Positions 16,825-24,213 of a DNA stretch of 64,000 nucleotides are shown here, piece after piece (the stretch's first letter is position 1; each line of letters begins with the position of its first letter). The stretch lies in the NCBI RefSeq assembly GCF_016756535.1, contig NZ_AP023247.1, positions 2,108,501 through 2,172,500 on the forward strand, given 5' to 3'. Below the pieces are notes generated by a model. That model did no database searches and was not told where the DNA came from. It saw nothing but the letters and a program-made list of their open reading frames with translations. The translations under genes and the position numbers were made by a program. The stretch comes from Mesorhizobium sp. 131-2-1. GTDB lineage: Bacteria; Pseudomonadota; Alphaproteobacteria; Rhizobiales; Rhizobiaceae.

Positions 16825-17484
16825 ATGACCCAGTGGTCCGGCTATCTCGGCCTGATATTGCAGGGGGCGCTTGTCACCATCGAGCTGACGCTGATGGGGT
16901 CGGTGCTTGCGCTGATCATGGCCTTCCTGGCCGGCATGGGACGGCTGTCGCGCTTCTTCATCCTGCGCGCGCTCGCGACCGCCTATATCGAATTCTTCCG
17001 CGGCACCTCGATCTTCGTACAACTGTTCTGGGCCTATTTTGTGCTCCCCCTTGCCGGCATTTCACTGACGCCGCTGCAGGCCGGCGTGCTGGCGCTGGGC
17101 CTCAATGTCGGCGCCTATGCGGCGGAAGTGGTGCGCGGCGCCATCCAGTCGGTCGGCCGCGAGCAATATGAGGCCTGCATCGCGCTCAATCTCGGCCGCT
17201 GGCAGGGCATGCGCCATGTCATCCTGCCGCAGGCTTTGCTGGTCATGCTGCCGACCTTCGGCAACAACGCCATCGAATTGCTCAAGGCGACCTCGGTCGT
17301 CTCGCTGATCTCGCTCGCCGACCTGACCTTCCAGGCGCAGGTGGTACGCTCGCAGACCGGCAACACGCTGATGCCGTTCACCACCATTTTGATCATCTAT
17401 TTCGTGCTGGCGCTCGTCATCTCCTGGGGTGTGCGCTCGCTGGAACGCCGCATGGCGCGCGGCATCGACGGAGTGCGTGTCTGA
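16825..17484 (+). CDS. ehuC: Ectoine/hydroxyectoine ABC permease EhuC
   Basis: A 219-residue inner-membrane permease of the His/Glu/Gln/Arg/opine 3-TM family. Four to five hydrophobic segments are visible, and the EAA loop that contacts the ATPase reads EQYEACIALNLGRWQGMRHV. The ATG at 16825 begins MTQWSGYLGL, where permeases of this family start; the open frame extends 30 codons further up through the palindromic repeat and this extension is not taken as coding. Works as a heterodimer with EhuD. Confidence 0.9.
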   Translation: MTQWSGYLGLILQGALVTIELTLMGSVLALIMAFLAGMGRLSRFFILRALATAYIEFFRGTSIFVQLFWAYFVLPLAGISLTPLQAGVLALGLNVGAYAAEVVRGAIQSVGREQYEACIALNLGRWQGMRHVILPQALLVMLPTFGNNAIELLKATSVVSLISLADLTFQAQVVRSQTGNTLMPFTTILIIYFVLALVISWGVRSLERRMARGIDGVRV

Positions 17485-17500
17485 TGGATTGGGCTCCGTA

Positions 17501-18160
17501 ATGGATTGGGATTGGAATTTGGTCTGGGAAATCATGCCGACGCTGATCCAGGGTGTGAAGATCACCATCCTGGCGACGCTGCTCGGCTCGGTGCTGGCGG
17601 CGATCGTCGGTCTGGCCATCGCGCTGGCGCGGCGCTCGCCGAACCGGGCGGTATCGCGCTCCATCGGCTGGCTGGCCGAATTCATCCGCGGCACACCGCT
17701 TTTGGTGCAGCTCTATTTCATCTTCTACGTGCTGCCGGATTTCGGCATCCTGTTGCCGCCGCTTGTGGCTGGCGTCATCGGGCTCGGCCTGCATTACGGC
17801 ACCTACACGGCGGAGGTCTACCGCGCAGGCATCGACAATGTGCCGCGCGGCCAGTGGGAAGCCGCCAAGGCCTGCAATCTTGGCGCCGGCCAAACCTGGA
17901 CCCACATCATCCTGCCGCAGGCGATCCCGCCGATGATCCCGGCCTTGGCCAATTACTTCATCGCCATGTTCAAGGAGACGCCGCTGCTCTCTGCGATCAC
18001 CGTGCTGGAGCTGATGAACCAGGCCAAGAGCGTCGCCAACACCTACTACCGCTATGTCGAGCCGATGACGCTGGTCGGCGCCTTCTTCCTGATTATCAGC
18101 CTTTTCTCGGTCGTGCTGCTGCGCTGGCTGGAACATCGCTACGGCAAGATCGAAAGGTAG
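17501..18160 (+). CDS. ehuD: Ectoine/hydroxyectoine ABC permease EhuD
   Basis: A 219-residue permease homologous to EhuC, with the EAA loop GQWEAAKACNLGAGQTWTHI and PxxQL-type FIRGTPLLVQLYF segment. The start at 17501 (MDWDWNLVW) is 16 bases after the ehuC stop; the longer frame from 17429 overlaps ehuC and is not supported. It completes the four-component EhuABCD importer. The next gene starts 5 bases later. Confidence 0.9.
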   Translation: MDWDWNLVWEIMPTLIQGVKITILATLLGSVLAAIVGLAIALARRSPNRAVSRSIGWLAEFIRGTPLLVQLYFIFYVLPDFGILLPPLVAGVIGLGLHYGTYTAEVYRAGIDNVPRGQWEAAKACNLGAGQTWTHIILPQAIPPMIPALANYFIAMFKETPLLSAITVLELMNQAKSVANTYYRYVEPMTLVGAFFLIISLFSVVLLRWLEHRYGKIER

Positions 18161-18165
18161 TTTTG

Positions 18166-18945
18166 ATGAAACCGCTGCCCGAAATCAGGCTGATGCCGAC
18201 GAGGCCGACCCTAGACCTCCGCCCGCTGGAAAAGCGTGTCGGCCTGATCATCCTTGCCACCGACCACACCAGCGAACCGGATTTCCGCCGCATGGTGGCG
18301 AGCGACAAGATCGGCGTCTATGTCGCCCGCATCCCCTACAAGAACCCGACGACGCCGGAAAACCTGCGCAAGATGCAGCCTGAGCTGGAGGCCGCCGCCG
18401 CGCTCATCCTGCCGGACGAGTCGCTCGACGCCATCTGCTATTCCTGCACCTCCGCCTCGGTGGTGATCGGCGACGCCAAGATCGAGGCGGCGGTGCATGC
18501 CGCCAAGCCCAGCGTTGCAGTAGTGACGCCGCCGATGGCCGCCGTGCACGGACTGAAGGCGCTGGGCGCAAAAAGGATCAGCATCCTCACCCCTTACACC
18601 GCCGAGACCAGCCGGCCGATGGCGGCCTATTTCGCAGCGCGCGGCTTCGACATAATGAGCTTCTCTTGTCTCGGCTTTGAGGACGACCGCGAGATGGCCC
18701 GCATTGCGCCGGCCTCGCTCGTCGAACTGGCCGGCAAGGCAACCGATGCCGAGGCCGACGCGCTGTTCGTGTCCTGCACCGCGCTACGCTCGGCGCTCGC
18801 GGTCGCCGGCATGGAACGGGCCATCGGCCGCCCCGTCGTCACCAGCAACCAGGCCACTGCCTGGACCTGCCTGCGCCTCTGCGGCGACGCCACTCCACGC
18901 CCGGAATTCGGCCGCCTGATGACGCTGCCGCTGGGCCAGTCATGA
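18166..18945 (+). CDS. eutA: Ectoine utilisation protein EutA (Asp/Glu racemase/maleate isomerase-like)
   Basis: A 259-residue protein of the Asp/Glu racemase superfamily related to arylmalonate decarboxylase and maleate isomerase. Two Cys motifs that hold the usual acid-base pair are present: ICYSCTSASVVIG and FVSCTALRSAL. EutABC are proposed to convert 5-hydroxyectoine to ectoine, with EutA possibly acting as an isomerase/racemase at the hydroxylated carbon. GAAAGG precedes the ATG, and the stop overlaps the eutB start by 4 bases. Confidence 0.88.
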   Translation: MKPLPEIRLMPTRPTLDLRPLEKRVGLIILATDHTSEPDFRRMVASDKIGVYVARIPYKNPTTPENLRKMQPELEAAAALILPDESLDAICYSCTSASVVIGDAKIEAAVHAAKPSVAVVTPPMAAVHGLKALGAKRISILTPYTAETSRPMAAYFAARGFDIMSFSCLGFEDDREMARIAPASLVELAGKATDAEADALFVSCTALRSALAVAGMERAIGRPVVTSNQATAWTCLRLCGDATPRPEFGRLMTLPLGQS

Positions 18946-19937
18946 CGCGCGCCATCACCCTCAGCGACATCCGCGCCGCCCGCGAGCGCATTGCCGGCAA
19001 GGTCGAGCGGACGCCAACCCTGCAGTCGCAAAGCCTCTCGGATCGCGTCGGCCACCCCATCCACCTCAAGCTCGAGCACCATCAGACCACCGGTGCGTTC
19101 AAGCTGCGCGGCGCTTCCAACGCGATTGCTTCTCTGAGCCCAGAAGAAAGATCACGCGGCGTGGTCGCCGCTTCGACCGGCAATCACGGCCGCGCATTGG
19201 CGCATGCGGCGAGGCTCGAAGGCATCCGCGCCGTGATCTGCATGTCGCGGCTGGTGCCCGAGAACAAGCTCGACGCGATCCGTCGTCTCGGCGCCGAAAT
19301 CCGCATCGTCGGCAACAGCCAGGACGATGCGCAGAAGGAGGTCGACACACTTGTCGCCGAACAGGGCCTGGTCATGCTGCCGCCCTTCGACCATGCCGAC
19401 ATCATTGCCGGCCAGGGCACGCTCGGTCTCGAGATCATCGAGCAGGTTCCGGACGCGGGTAGCGTGCTGGTGCCGCTGTCGGGCGGCGGGCTGGCGTCCG
19501 GTGTCGCCGCTGCCGTGAAGGGCGTCAGCCCCGGCACCAAGGTCATCGGCGTGTCGATGGCGCGTGGCGCCGCGATGAAAGCGAGCCTCGACGCCGGCCG
19601 CCCGGTTGAGGTCGAGGAACCACCGACGCTGGCGGATTCGCTCGGCGGCGGCATCGGTCTCGACAACCGGCTGACCTTTGGCATGTGCCGCGACCTGCTC
19701 GACGATGTTATTCTGCTTTCCGAGGACGAGATCGCCGCCGGCATCCGCCACGCCTATCAGGAGGAGCGCGAGATTGTCGAGGGCGCCGGCGCGGTCGGCA
19801 TCGCCGCGCTGCTTGCCGGCAAGGTCGGCGTGAGCGGCCCAACGGTTCTCGTCCTCTCCGGTCGCAACATCGACATGGGCCTGCATCGCCGGATCGTTTG
19901 TGGTGAGAACCCCTCATTTGCGGAGCGTGCTGCATGA
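18942..19937 (+). CDS. eutB: Hydroxyectoine utilisation dehydratase EutB
   Basis: A 331-residue fold-type II PLP enzyme like threonine/serine dehydratases. The Schiff-base Lys is in TTGAFKLRGASNAI, the substrate loop is STGNHGRALAHAA, and the phosphate-binding Gly loop is VPLSGGGLASG. EutB is thought to dehydrate hydroxyectoine as the first of the EutABC steps. It overlaps both neighbours by 4 bases (ATGA), so eutABC are tightly coupled. Its presence implies use of hydroxyectoine, not only ectoine. Confidence 0.9.
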   Translation: MTRAITLSDIRAARERIAGKVERTPTLQSQSLSDRVGHPIHLKLEHHQTTGAFKLRGASNAIASLSPEERSRGVVAASTGNHGRALAHAARLEGIRAVICMSRLVPENKLDAIRRLGAEIRIVGNSQDDAQKEVDTLVAEQGLVMLPPFDHADIIAGQGTLGLEIIEQVPDAGSVLVPLSGGGLASGVAAAVKGVSPGTKVIGVSMARGAAMKASLDAGRPVEVEEPPTLADSLGGGIGLDNRLTFGMCRDLLDDVILLSEDEIAAGIRHAYQEEREIVEGAGAVGIAALLAGKVGVSGPTVLVLSGRNIDMGLHRRIVCGENPSFAERAA

Positions 19938-20926
19938 ACCGGATGATGATCCTCACCGAGGCCGAACTGCGCAACATCGTTGCGCTGGATCTCGATGCCG
20001 TCGCCTGCGTCGAGAACGCCTTCCGAGCGCTTGCTACCTTGCCGGTGGCGATGCCGCCGATCTTGCGGCTCGACATTCCCGAGCATCACGGCGAGGTCGA
20101 CGTGAAGTCCGCCTATGTGCCCGGCATCGACGGCTTCGCCGTCAAGATCAGCTCCGGCTTCTTCGACAATCCGAAGCTCGGCCTGCCAAGCGGCGGCGGC
20201 ATGATGGTGCTGCTCTCGGCGAAGACCGGGCAGGTCGAGGCGCTGCTGCTCGACAATGGCTATCTCACCGACATCCGCACCGCCGCCGCCGGCGCGGTCG
20301 CGGCGAAACACCTGTCGCGGCCGGACTCCGCCGTCGCCGCGATCTTTGGCGCCGGCCTCCAGGCCGGGCTGCAGCTCGAGGCGCTGCGCCTCGTGCGGCC
20401 GATCGAAGAAGCCCGCATCTGGGCGCGCGATGCCGCCAAGGCCGAGGCCACCGCTGCCCGCCTGCGCGAGAAACTGGGCATCATGGTACGCGCCGAGCCG
20501 GACGCGGCAAATGCGGCTGGCGGCGCCGACATCATCGTCACCACCACGCCCTCGACCGAGCCGTTGATCAAGGCCGGTTTCATCGTGGCTGGCCAGCACA
20601 TCACCGCCATGGGCTCGGACGCCGAGCACAAGAACGAGATCGCGCCGGCGATCCTGCGCATGGCGGATCTCTATGTCGCCGACAGCGCCAGGCAAACGCG
20701 GCGTCTCGGCGAACTGCATCACGCCATCGCAGCCGGCGTGATGGAAGCCGACGCCGATGTGACCGAACTCGGCCAGATCATCGCGCGCGATAAGCACGGC
20801 CGGCGCACGCCCGCCGACATCACCATCGCCGACCTCACGGGCACCGGTGTGCAGGACACGGCGATTGCCACGCTCGCCCGCGACCGCGCGCGGGCGGCCA
20901 AGTCTGGAACCATTCTCGAAAGCTGA
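19934..20926 (+). CDS. eutC: Ectoine utilisation protein EutC (ornithine cyclodeaminase/mu-crystallin family)
   Basis: A 330-residue member of the ornithine cyclodeaminase/alanine dehydrogenase family. It has the family start region (KISSGFFDNPKLGLPSGGGM) and the NAD-binding motif IFGAGLQAGLQLEALRL. In the EutABC scheme it would reduce the dehydrated intermediate to ectoine using NAD(P)H. It overlaps eutB by 4 bases and touches the next open frame at TGATG. Confidence 0.9.
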   Translation: MNRMMILTEAELRNIVALDLDAVACVENAFRALATLPVAMPPILRLDIPEHHGEVDVKSAYVPGIDGFAVKISSGFFDNPKLGLPSGGGMMVLLSAKTGQVEALLLDNGYLTDIRTAAAGAVAAKHLSRPDSAVAAIFGAGLQAGLQLEALRLVRPIEEARIWARDAAKAEATAARLREKLGIMVRAEPDAANAAGGADIIVTTTPSTEPLIKAGFIVAGQHITAMGSDAEHKNEIAPAILRMADLYVADSARQTRRLGELHHAIAAGVMEADADVTELGQIIARDKHGRRTPADITIADLTGTGVQDTAIATLARDRARAAKSGTILES

Positions 20927-20964
20927 TGCTGGCCGCGGGGCCTAACAAACGAGGACCAAGAACA

Positions 20965-22143
20965 ATGCAGCCTGCCTTGAAATTTTCGCGAGGGGAGTAT
21001 GCGGAACGCCTCGCCAAGACCCGGAAAGCTATGGAGACCAAGGGCGTCGATCTTTTGATCGTCAGCGATTCCTCCAACATGGCCTGGCTGACCGGCTATG
21101 ACGGCTGGTCGTTCTACGTCCATCAGGCCGTCATCGTGCCGCCCTCAGGAGAGCCCGTCTGGTATGGGCGCGGCCAGGACGCCAATGGCGCCAAGCGCAC
21201 TGCTTATCTCGCCCACGACAACATCGTCGGCTATGCCGACCACTACGTGCAGTCGACCGAACGCCATCCGATGGATTACCTCGCCATTGTGCTTGCCGAG
21301 CGCGGCTGGGGCAAGCTGACCATCGGCGTCGAGATGGATAATTACTGGTTCTCGGCCGCCGCCTTCGCCTCGCTGCAGAAGCATCTGCCCAATGCCCGCT
21401 TTGTCGATGCCACCGCCCTGGTCAACTGGCAGCGCGCGGTGAAGAGTGCGACCGAAATCGACTATATGCGCAAGGCCGCCCGCATCGTCGAAGCCATGCA
21501 CCAGCGCATCGTCGACAAGATCGAGGTCGGCATGCGCAAATGCGATCTCGTCGCCGAGATCTATGACGCCGGCACGCGCGGCGTCGACGGTATCGGCGGC
21601 GACTATCCGGCGATCGTGCCGCTGCTGCCCTCGGGTGCCGATGCCTCGGCGCCACATCTGACCTGGGACGACAGGCCGATGAAGTCGGGCGAGGGCACCT
21701 TCTTCGAGATCGCCGGCTGCTACAACCGTTACCACTGCCCGCTGTCGCGCACCGTCTTCCTCGGCAAGCCGACGCAAGCCTTCCTCGATGCTGAGAAGGC
21801 GACGCTGGAAGGCATGGAGGCCGGGCTTGCCGCGGCCAGGCCCGGCAACACCTGCGAGGACATCGCCAACGCCTTCTTTGCCGTGTTGAAGAGATACGGC
21901 ATCGTCAAGGACAACCGCACCGGCTATCCGATCGGCCTGTCCTATCCGCCAGACTGGGGCGAGCGCACCATGAGCCTGCGCCCCGGCGACCGCACTGAGC
22001 TGAAACCCGGCATGACCTTCCATTTCATGACCGGCCTGTGGCTGGAGACGATGGGCCTCGAGATCACCGAATCCATCCTGATCACCGAGACCGGCGTCGA
22101 GTGCCTGGCCAATGTGCCGCGCAAACTGGTGGTGAAGGATTGA
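20965..22143 (+). CDS. doeA: Ectoine hydrolase DoeA (EutD; M24 peptidase fold)
   Basis: A 392-residue pita-bread (M24, creatinase/Xaa-Pro peptidase) fold protein. The N-terminal creatinase-like half includes SNMAWLTGYDGWSFYVHQ, and the C-terminal catalytic half ends with FHFMTGLWLETMGLEITES. DoeA opens the ectoine ring to give N-alpha-acetyl-L-2,4-diaminobutyrate. The ATG at 20965 has an ACGAGGA sequence about 12 bases upstream; the earlier ATG at 20926 would add 13 residues. Confidence 0.92.
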   Translation: MQPALKFSRGEYAERLAKTRKAMETKGVDLLIVSDSSNMAWLTGYDGWSFYVHQAVIVPPSGEPVWYGRGQDANGAKRTAYLAHDNIVGYADHYVQSTERHPMDYLAIVLAERGWGKLTIGVEMDNYWFSAAAFASLQKHLPNARFVDATALVNWQRAVKSATEIDYMRKAARIVEAMHQRIVDKIEVGMRKCDLVAEIYDAGTRGVDGIGGDYPAIVPLLPSGADASAPHLTWDDRPMKSGEGTFFEIAGCYNRYHCPLSRTVFLGKPTQAFLDAEKATLEGMEAGLAAARPGNTCEDIANAFFAVLKRYGIVKDNRTGYPIGLSYPPDWGERTMSLRPGDRTELKPGMTFHFMTGLWLETMGLEITESILITETGVECLANVPRKLVVKD

Positions 22144-22148
22144 GCCCG

Positions 22149-23150
22149 ATGTCCAGCCTTCGTCCCTCGCCGATCGCCCCGACCGTCGATTTCGACCGCG
22201 ATGGCGTGCAGCACGGCTTCCTGCGCCTGCCCTACAGCCGCGACGATTCGGCCTGGGGTTCGGTGATGATCCCGATCTGCGTCATCCGCAACGGCAAGGG
22301 ACCGACCGCCCTGCTCACCGGCGGCAATCATGGCGACGAGTATGAAGGGCCGCTGGCGCTCTACGACCTTGCCCGCACGCTCGATCTGAAAGAGGTCAGC
22401 GGCACGGTGATCATCGTGCCGGCGATGAACTACCCGGCCTTCCGTGCCGGCACCCGCACCTCGCCGATCGACAAGGGGAACATGAACCGCAGCTTCCCCG
22501 GCCGTCCCGACGGCACGGTGACGGAAAAGATCGCCGATTATTTCCAGCGCGAATTGCTTCCCCGCGCCGACCTCGTGTTCGATTTCCACTCCGGCGGCAG
22601 GACGCTGGATTTCGTGCCGTTCTGCGCCGCACACACGTTGCCCGACAAGGCGCTGGAGCAGAAAGCCTTTGACGCGGTCGCGGCATTCTCGGCACCGTTC
22701 TCGATGCGCATGATCGAGATCGACTCCGTGGGTATGTACGACACGGCAGCAGAGGAGATGGGCAAGGTCTTCGTCAGTACCGAACTCGGTGGTGGCGGAA
22801 CATCTCGAGCCGAAACCGTGCGAATCGCACGGCGCGGCATTCTCAACGTGTTGCGCCATGCCGGCATCGTCGATGGTGCGGTCGAGAGGACTCAAACTCA
22901 GTGGCTCGATATGCCGTCCGGCGATTGCTTCTCCTTTGCCGAGGACGACGGAATGATCGAGACCATGGTGGATCTCGGGGAGACGGTGGAAGAGGGTCAA
23001 GTCGTGGCGCGCGTTCACTCAACCGGCCGCACCGGTAACGCTCCCCAGGAAATCAAGGCAAGACTATCGGGCCTGCTGGCCGCGCGTCACTTTCCGGGCT
23101 TGGTCAAAGCGGGGGACTGTGCCGCTGTGATTGGCGTTTTAGTCTCGTGA
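22149..23150 (+). CDS. doeB: N-alpha-acetyl-L-2,4-diaminobutyrate deacetylase DoeB (EutE)
   Basis: A 333-residue zinc deacylase of the succinylglutamate desuccinylase/aspartoacylase family. The zinc ligands lie in LLTGGNHGDEYEG (His and Glu), with the substrate-binding NMNRSFPG and the third ligand in DLVFDFHSGG. DoeB removes the acetyl group made by DoeA, giving L-2,4-diaminobutyrate for DoeD. ATG at 22149 is 5 bases after the doeA stop. Last gene of the ehu-eut-doe operon; codon use near its 3' end is slightly less GC-rich. Confidence 0.92.
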   Translation: MSSLRPSPIAPTVDFDRDGVQHGFLRLPYSRDDSAWGSVMIPICVIRNGKGPTALLTGGNHGDEYEGPLALYDLARTLDLKEVSGTVIIVPAMNYPAFRAGTRTSPIDKGNMNRSFPGRPDGTVTEKIADYFQRELLPRADLVFDFHSGGRTLDFVPFCAAHTLPDKALEQKAFDAVAAFSAPFSMRMIEIDSVGMYDTAAEEMGKVFVSTELGGGGTSRAETVRIARRGILNVLRHAGIVDGAVERTQTQWLDMPSGDCFSFAEDDGMIETMVDLGETVEEGQVVARVHSTGRTGNAPQEIKARLSGLLAARHFPGLVKAGDCAAVIGVLVS

Positions 23151-23552
23151 TCATTTCGCCCTGTCCCAATTGCGCGCCAGTGCGCCGGCATCTCAGTTCC
23201 GGAACGAACTAGCTCCTCCGATCGCGCGCTGCCGCCGCGATTAACATGCGAAGAGCAAGATGGAGTTGTCTGCCAAGATTCTGGCAGACAACTCCATTGG
23301 TCTAGCTGGATGGCAACCAGGGCCTGGGCAACGACGGGTCAAGGTGCCCGGGCAGCCACGCCGTCGCCTCCAACCCCGACGCCCGCGCCAAGCTCATCGA
23401 CAGGCCGCCGCCCGGCGTGTGGGAGGGGGCAGCTGCAGAGCGGATGCTTTTTGTCAGCAGACATGTGATCGCGTTGTAGTTCACCTCTGCGAACCGCTGC
23501 GCCGGTGCTACGGTGTGCCAGTATTCATGATCAGTCGGCAAGGATATGAGGC
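23151..23552. other. Intergenic region downstream of doeB
   Basis: About 400 bases with no convincing gene. The main structure is a perfect 16-base hairpin at 23260-23297. The final ~80 bases before the next gene are likely its promoter. Open frames crossing the region have no protein-like pattern. Confidence 0.5.
23260..23297. repeat. Perfect 16-bp inverted repeat
   Basis: ATGGAGTTGTCTGCCA (23260-23275) pairs exactly with TGGCAGACAACTCCAT (23282-23297) around a 6-base loop, AGATTC. There is no T-run on either side, so it is not a standard intrinsic terminator. It lies 110 bases after the doeB stop and could be a transcript-end hairpin, a binding site or a relic of a mobile element. Confidence 0.7.
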
Positions 23553-23909
23553 ATGCCCAGAGTCACCCGCCGTACACTTCTTGCGTTCACCGCCGGTGCG
23601 TCTTTCGTTGAACCGACTTATGCTGAAGAGGAAGGTACCTCGCGCGAATTGCAGGCCCTGATCGCAACCCACGGGACCGCCTATGACGCGCTCCATAGGG
23701 TCGTCCACCAAGCGGACAGCAGCTGGCACGACCGCAAGAGTGCAGACCGAATTGAAGAGGAAGCACTGCTGGCCATCTGCTCCTATCCTGCGACCAGCCG
23801 AGGCGACCGCCGGGCCAAGGCCGAGTACCTGTTGACTGTTGAGTCACGGGGTGAACTCGACCTGCAAGAGCACATGCAGGCCATCTTGCACTCCATTGTG
23901 CGGACCTGA
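23553..23909 (+). CDS. Small exported protein of unknown function
   Basis: A 118-residue protein beginning MPRVTRRTLLAFTAGASFVE, which has paired Arg before a hydrophobic stretch and so resembles a twin-arginine or Sec signal. The mature part is charged and helical (ALIATHGTAYDALHRVVHQA, RKSADRIEEEALLAICSYPA). I do not recognise a family. It stands alone between doeB and the patatin gene. Coding status is supported by the signal-peptide-like start and a consistent amino acid pattern. Confidence 0.6.
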   Translation: MPRVTRRTLLAFTAGASFVEPTYAEEEGTSRELQALIATHGTAYDALHRVVHQADSSWHDRKSADRIEEEALLAICSYPATSRGDRRAKAEYLLTVESRGELDLQEHMQAILHSIVRT

Positions 23910-24213
23910 TGGATCGCCCCTTCCCCGGTCAACCCGAAGGGCCGGGCAGGGGGGATCGAATGTGGGGCCCGATCATCCTCGAATGATTGCTCGTGGCGGA
24001 TAGGAGCATCCTGTCGGTAGCGTCAGTCGTGCTGAAATTATTGAAAAATGTGGGGATTGGTAGCGGGAGACCGCTACATCGCGAGACCCAATATCGAAGA
24101 GGCATTCTTTTGCTATCGGAGGCACGCGGCTTAGTCGAAATTTTCCAATTTTGGGTACAGAGGTTAGCCGATAGCCTCCGTGAACCGCTTGAGCATAGTG
24201 GGACTGTGGTGCG
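23910..24213. other. Intergenic region with a short hairpin
   Basis: About 300 bases between the small exported protein and the end of the patatin gene. GTAGCGG-GAGA-CCGCTAC (24060-24077) is a perfect 7-bp hairpin. The preceding bases give TGGTAGCGGGAGA, identical to the 3' end of the tRNA-Met gene in the reverse orientation at 33618-33630. No gene is seen. Confidence 0.5.
24060..24077. repeat. tRNA-end-like hairpin, copy 1
   Basis: A 7-bp perfect stem with a 4-base loop. TGGTAGCGGGAGA at 24058-24070 matches the CCA end and acceptor arm of the tRNA-Met gene (minus strand). A second, similar copy lies on the other side of the patatin gene at 26264-26284. Confidence 0.55.
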
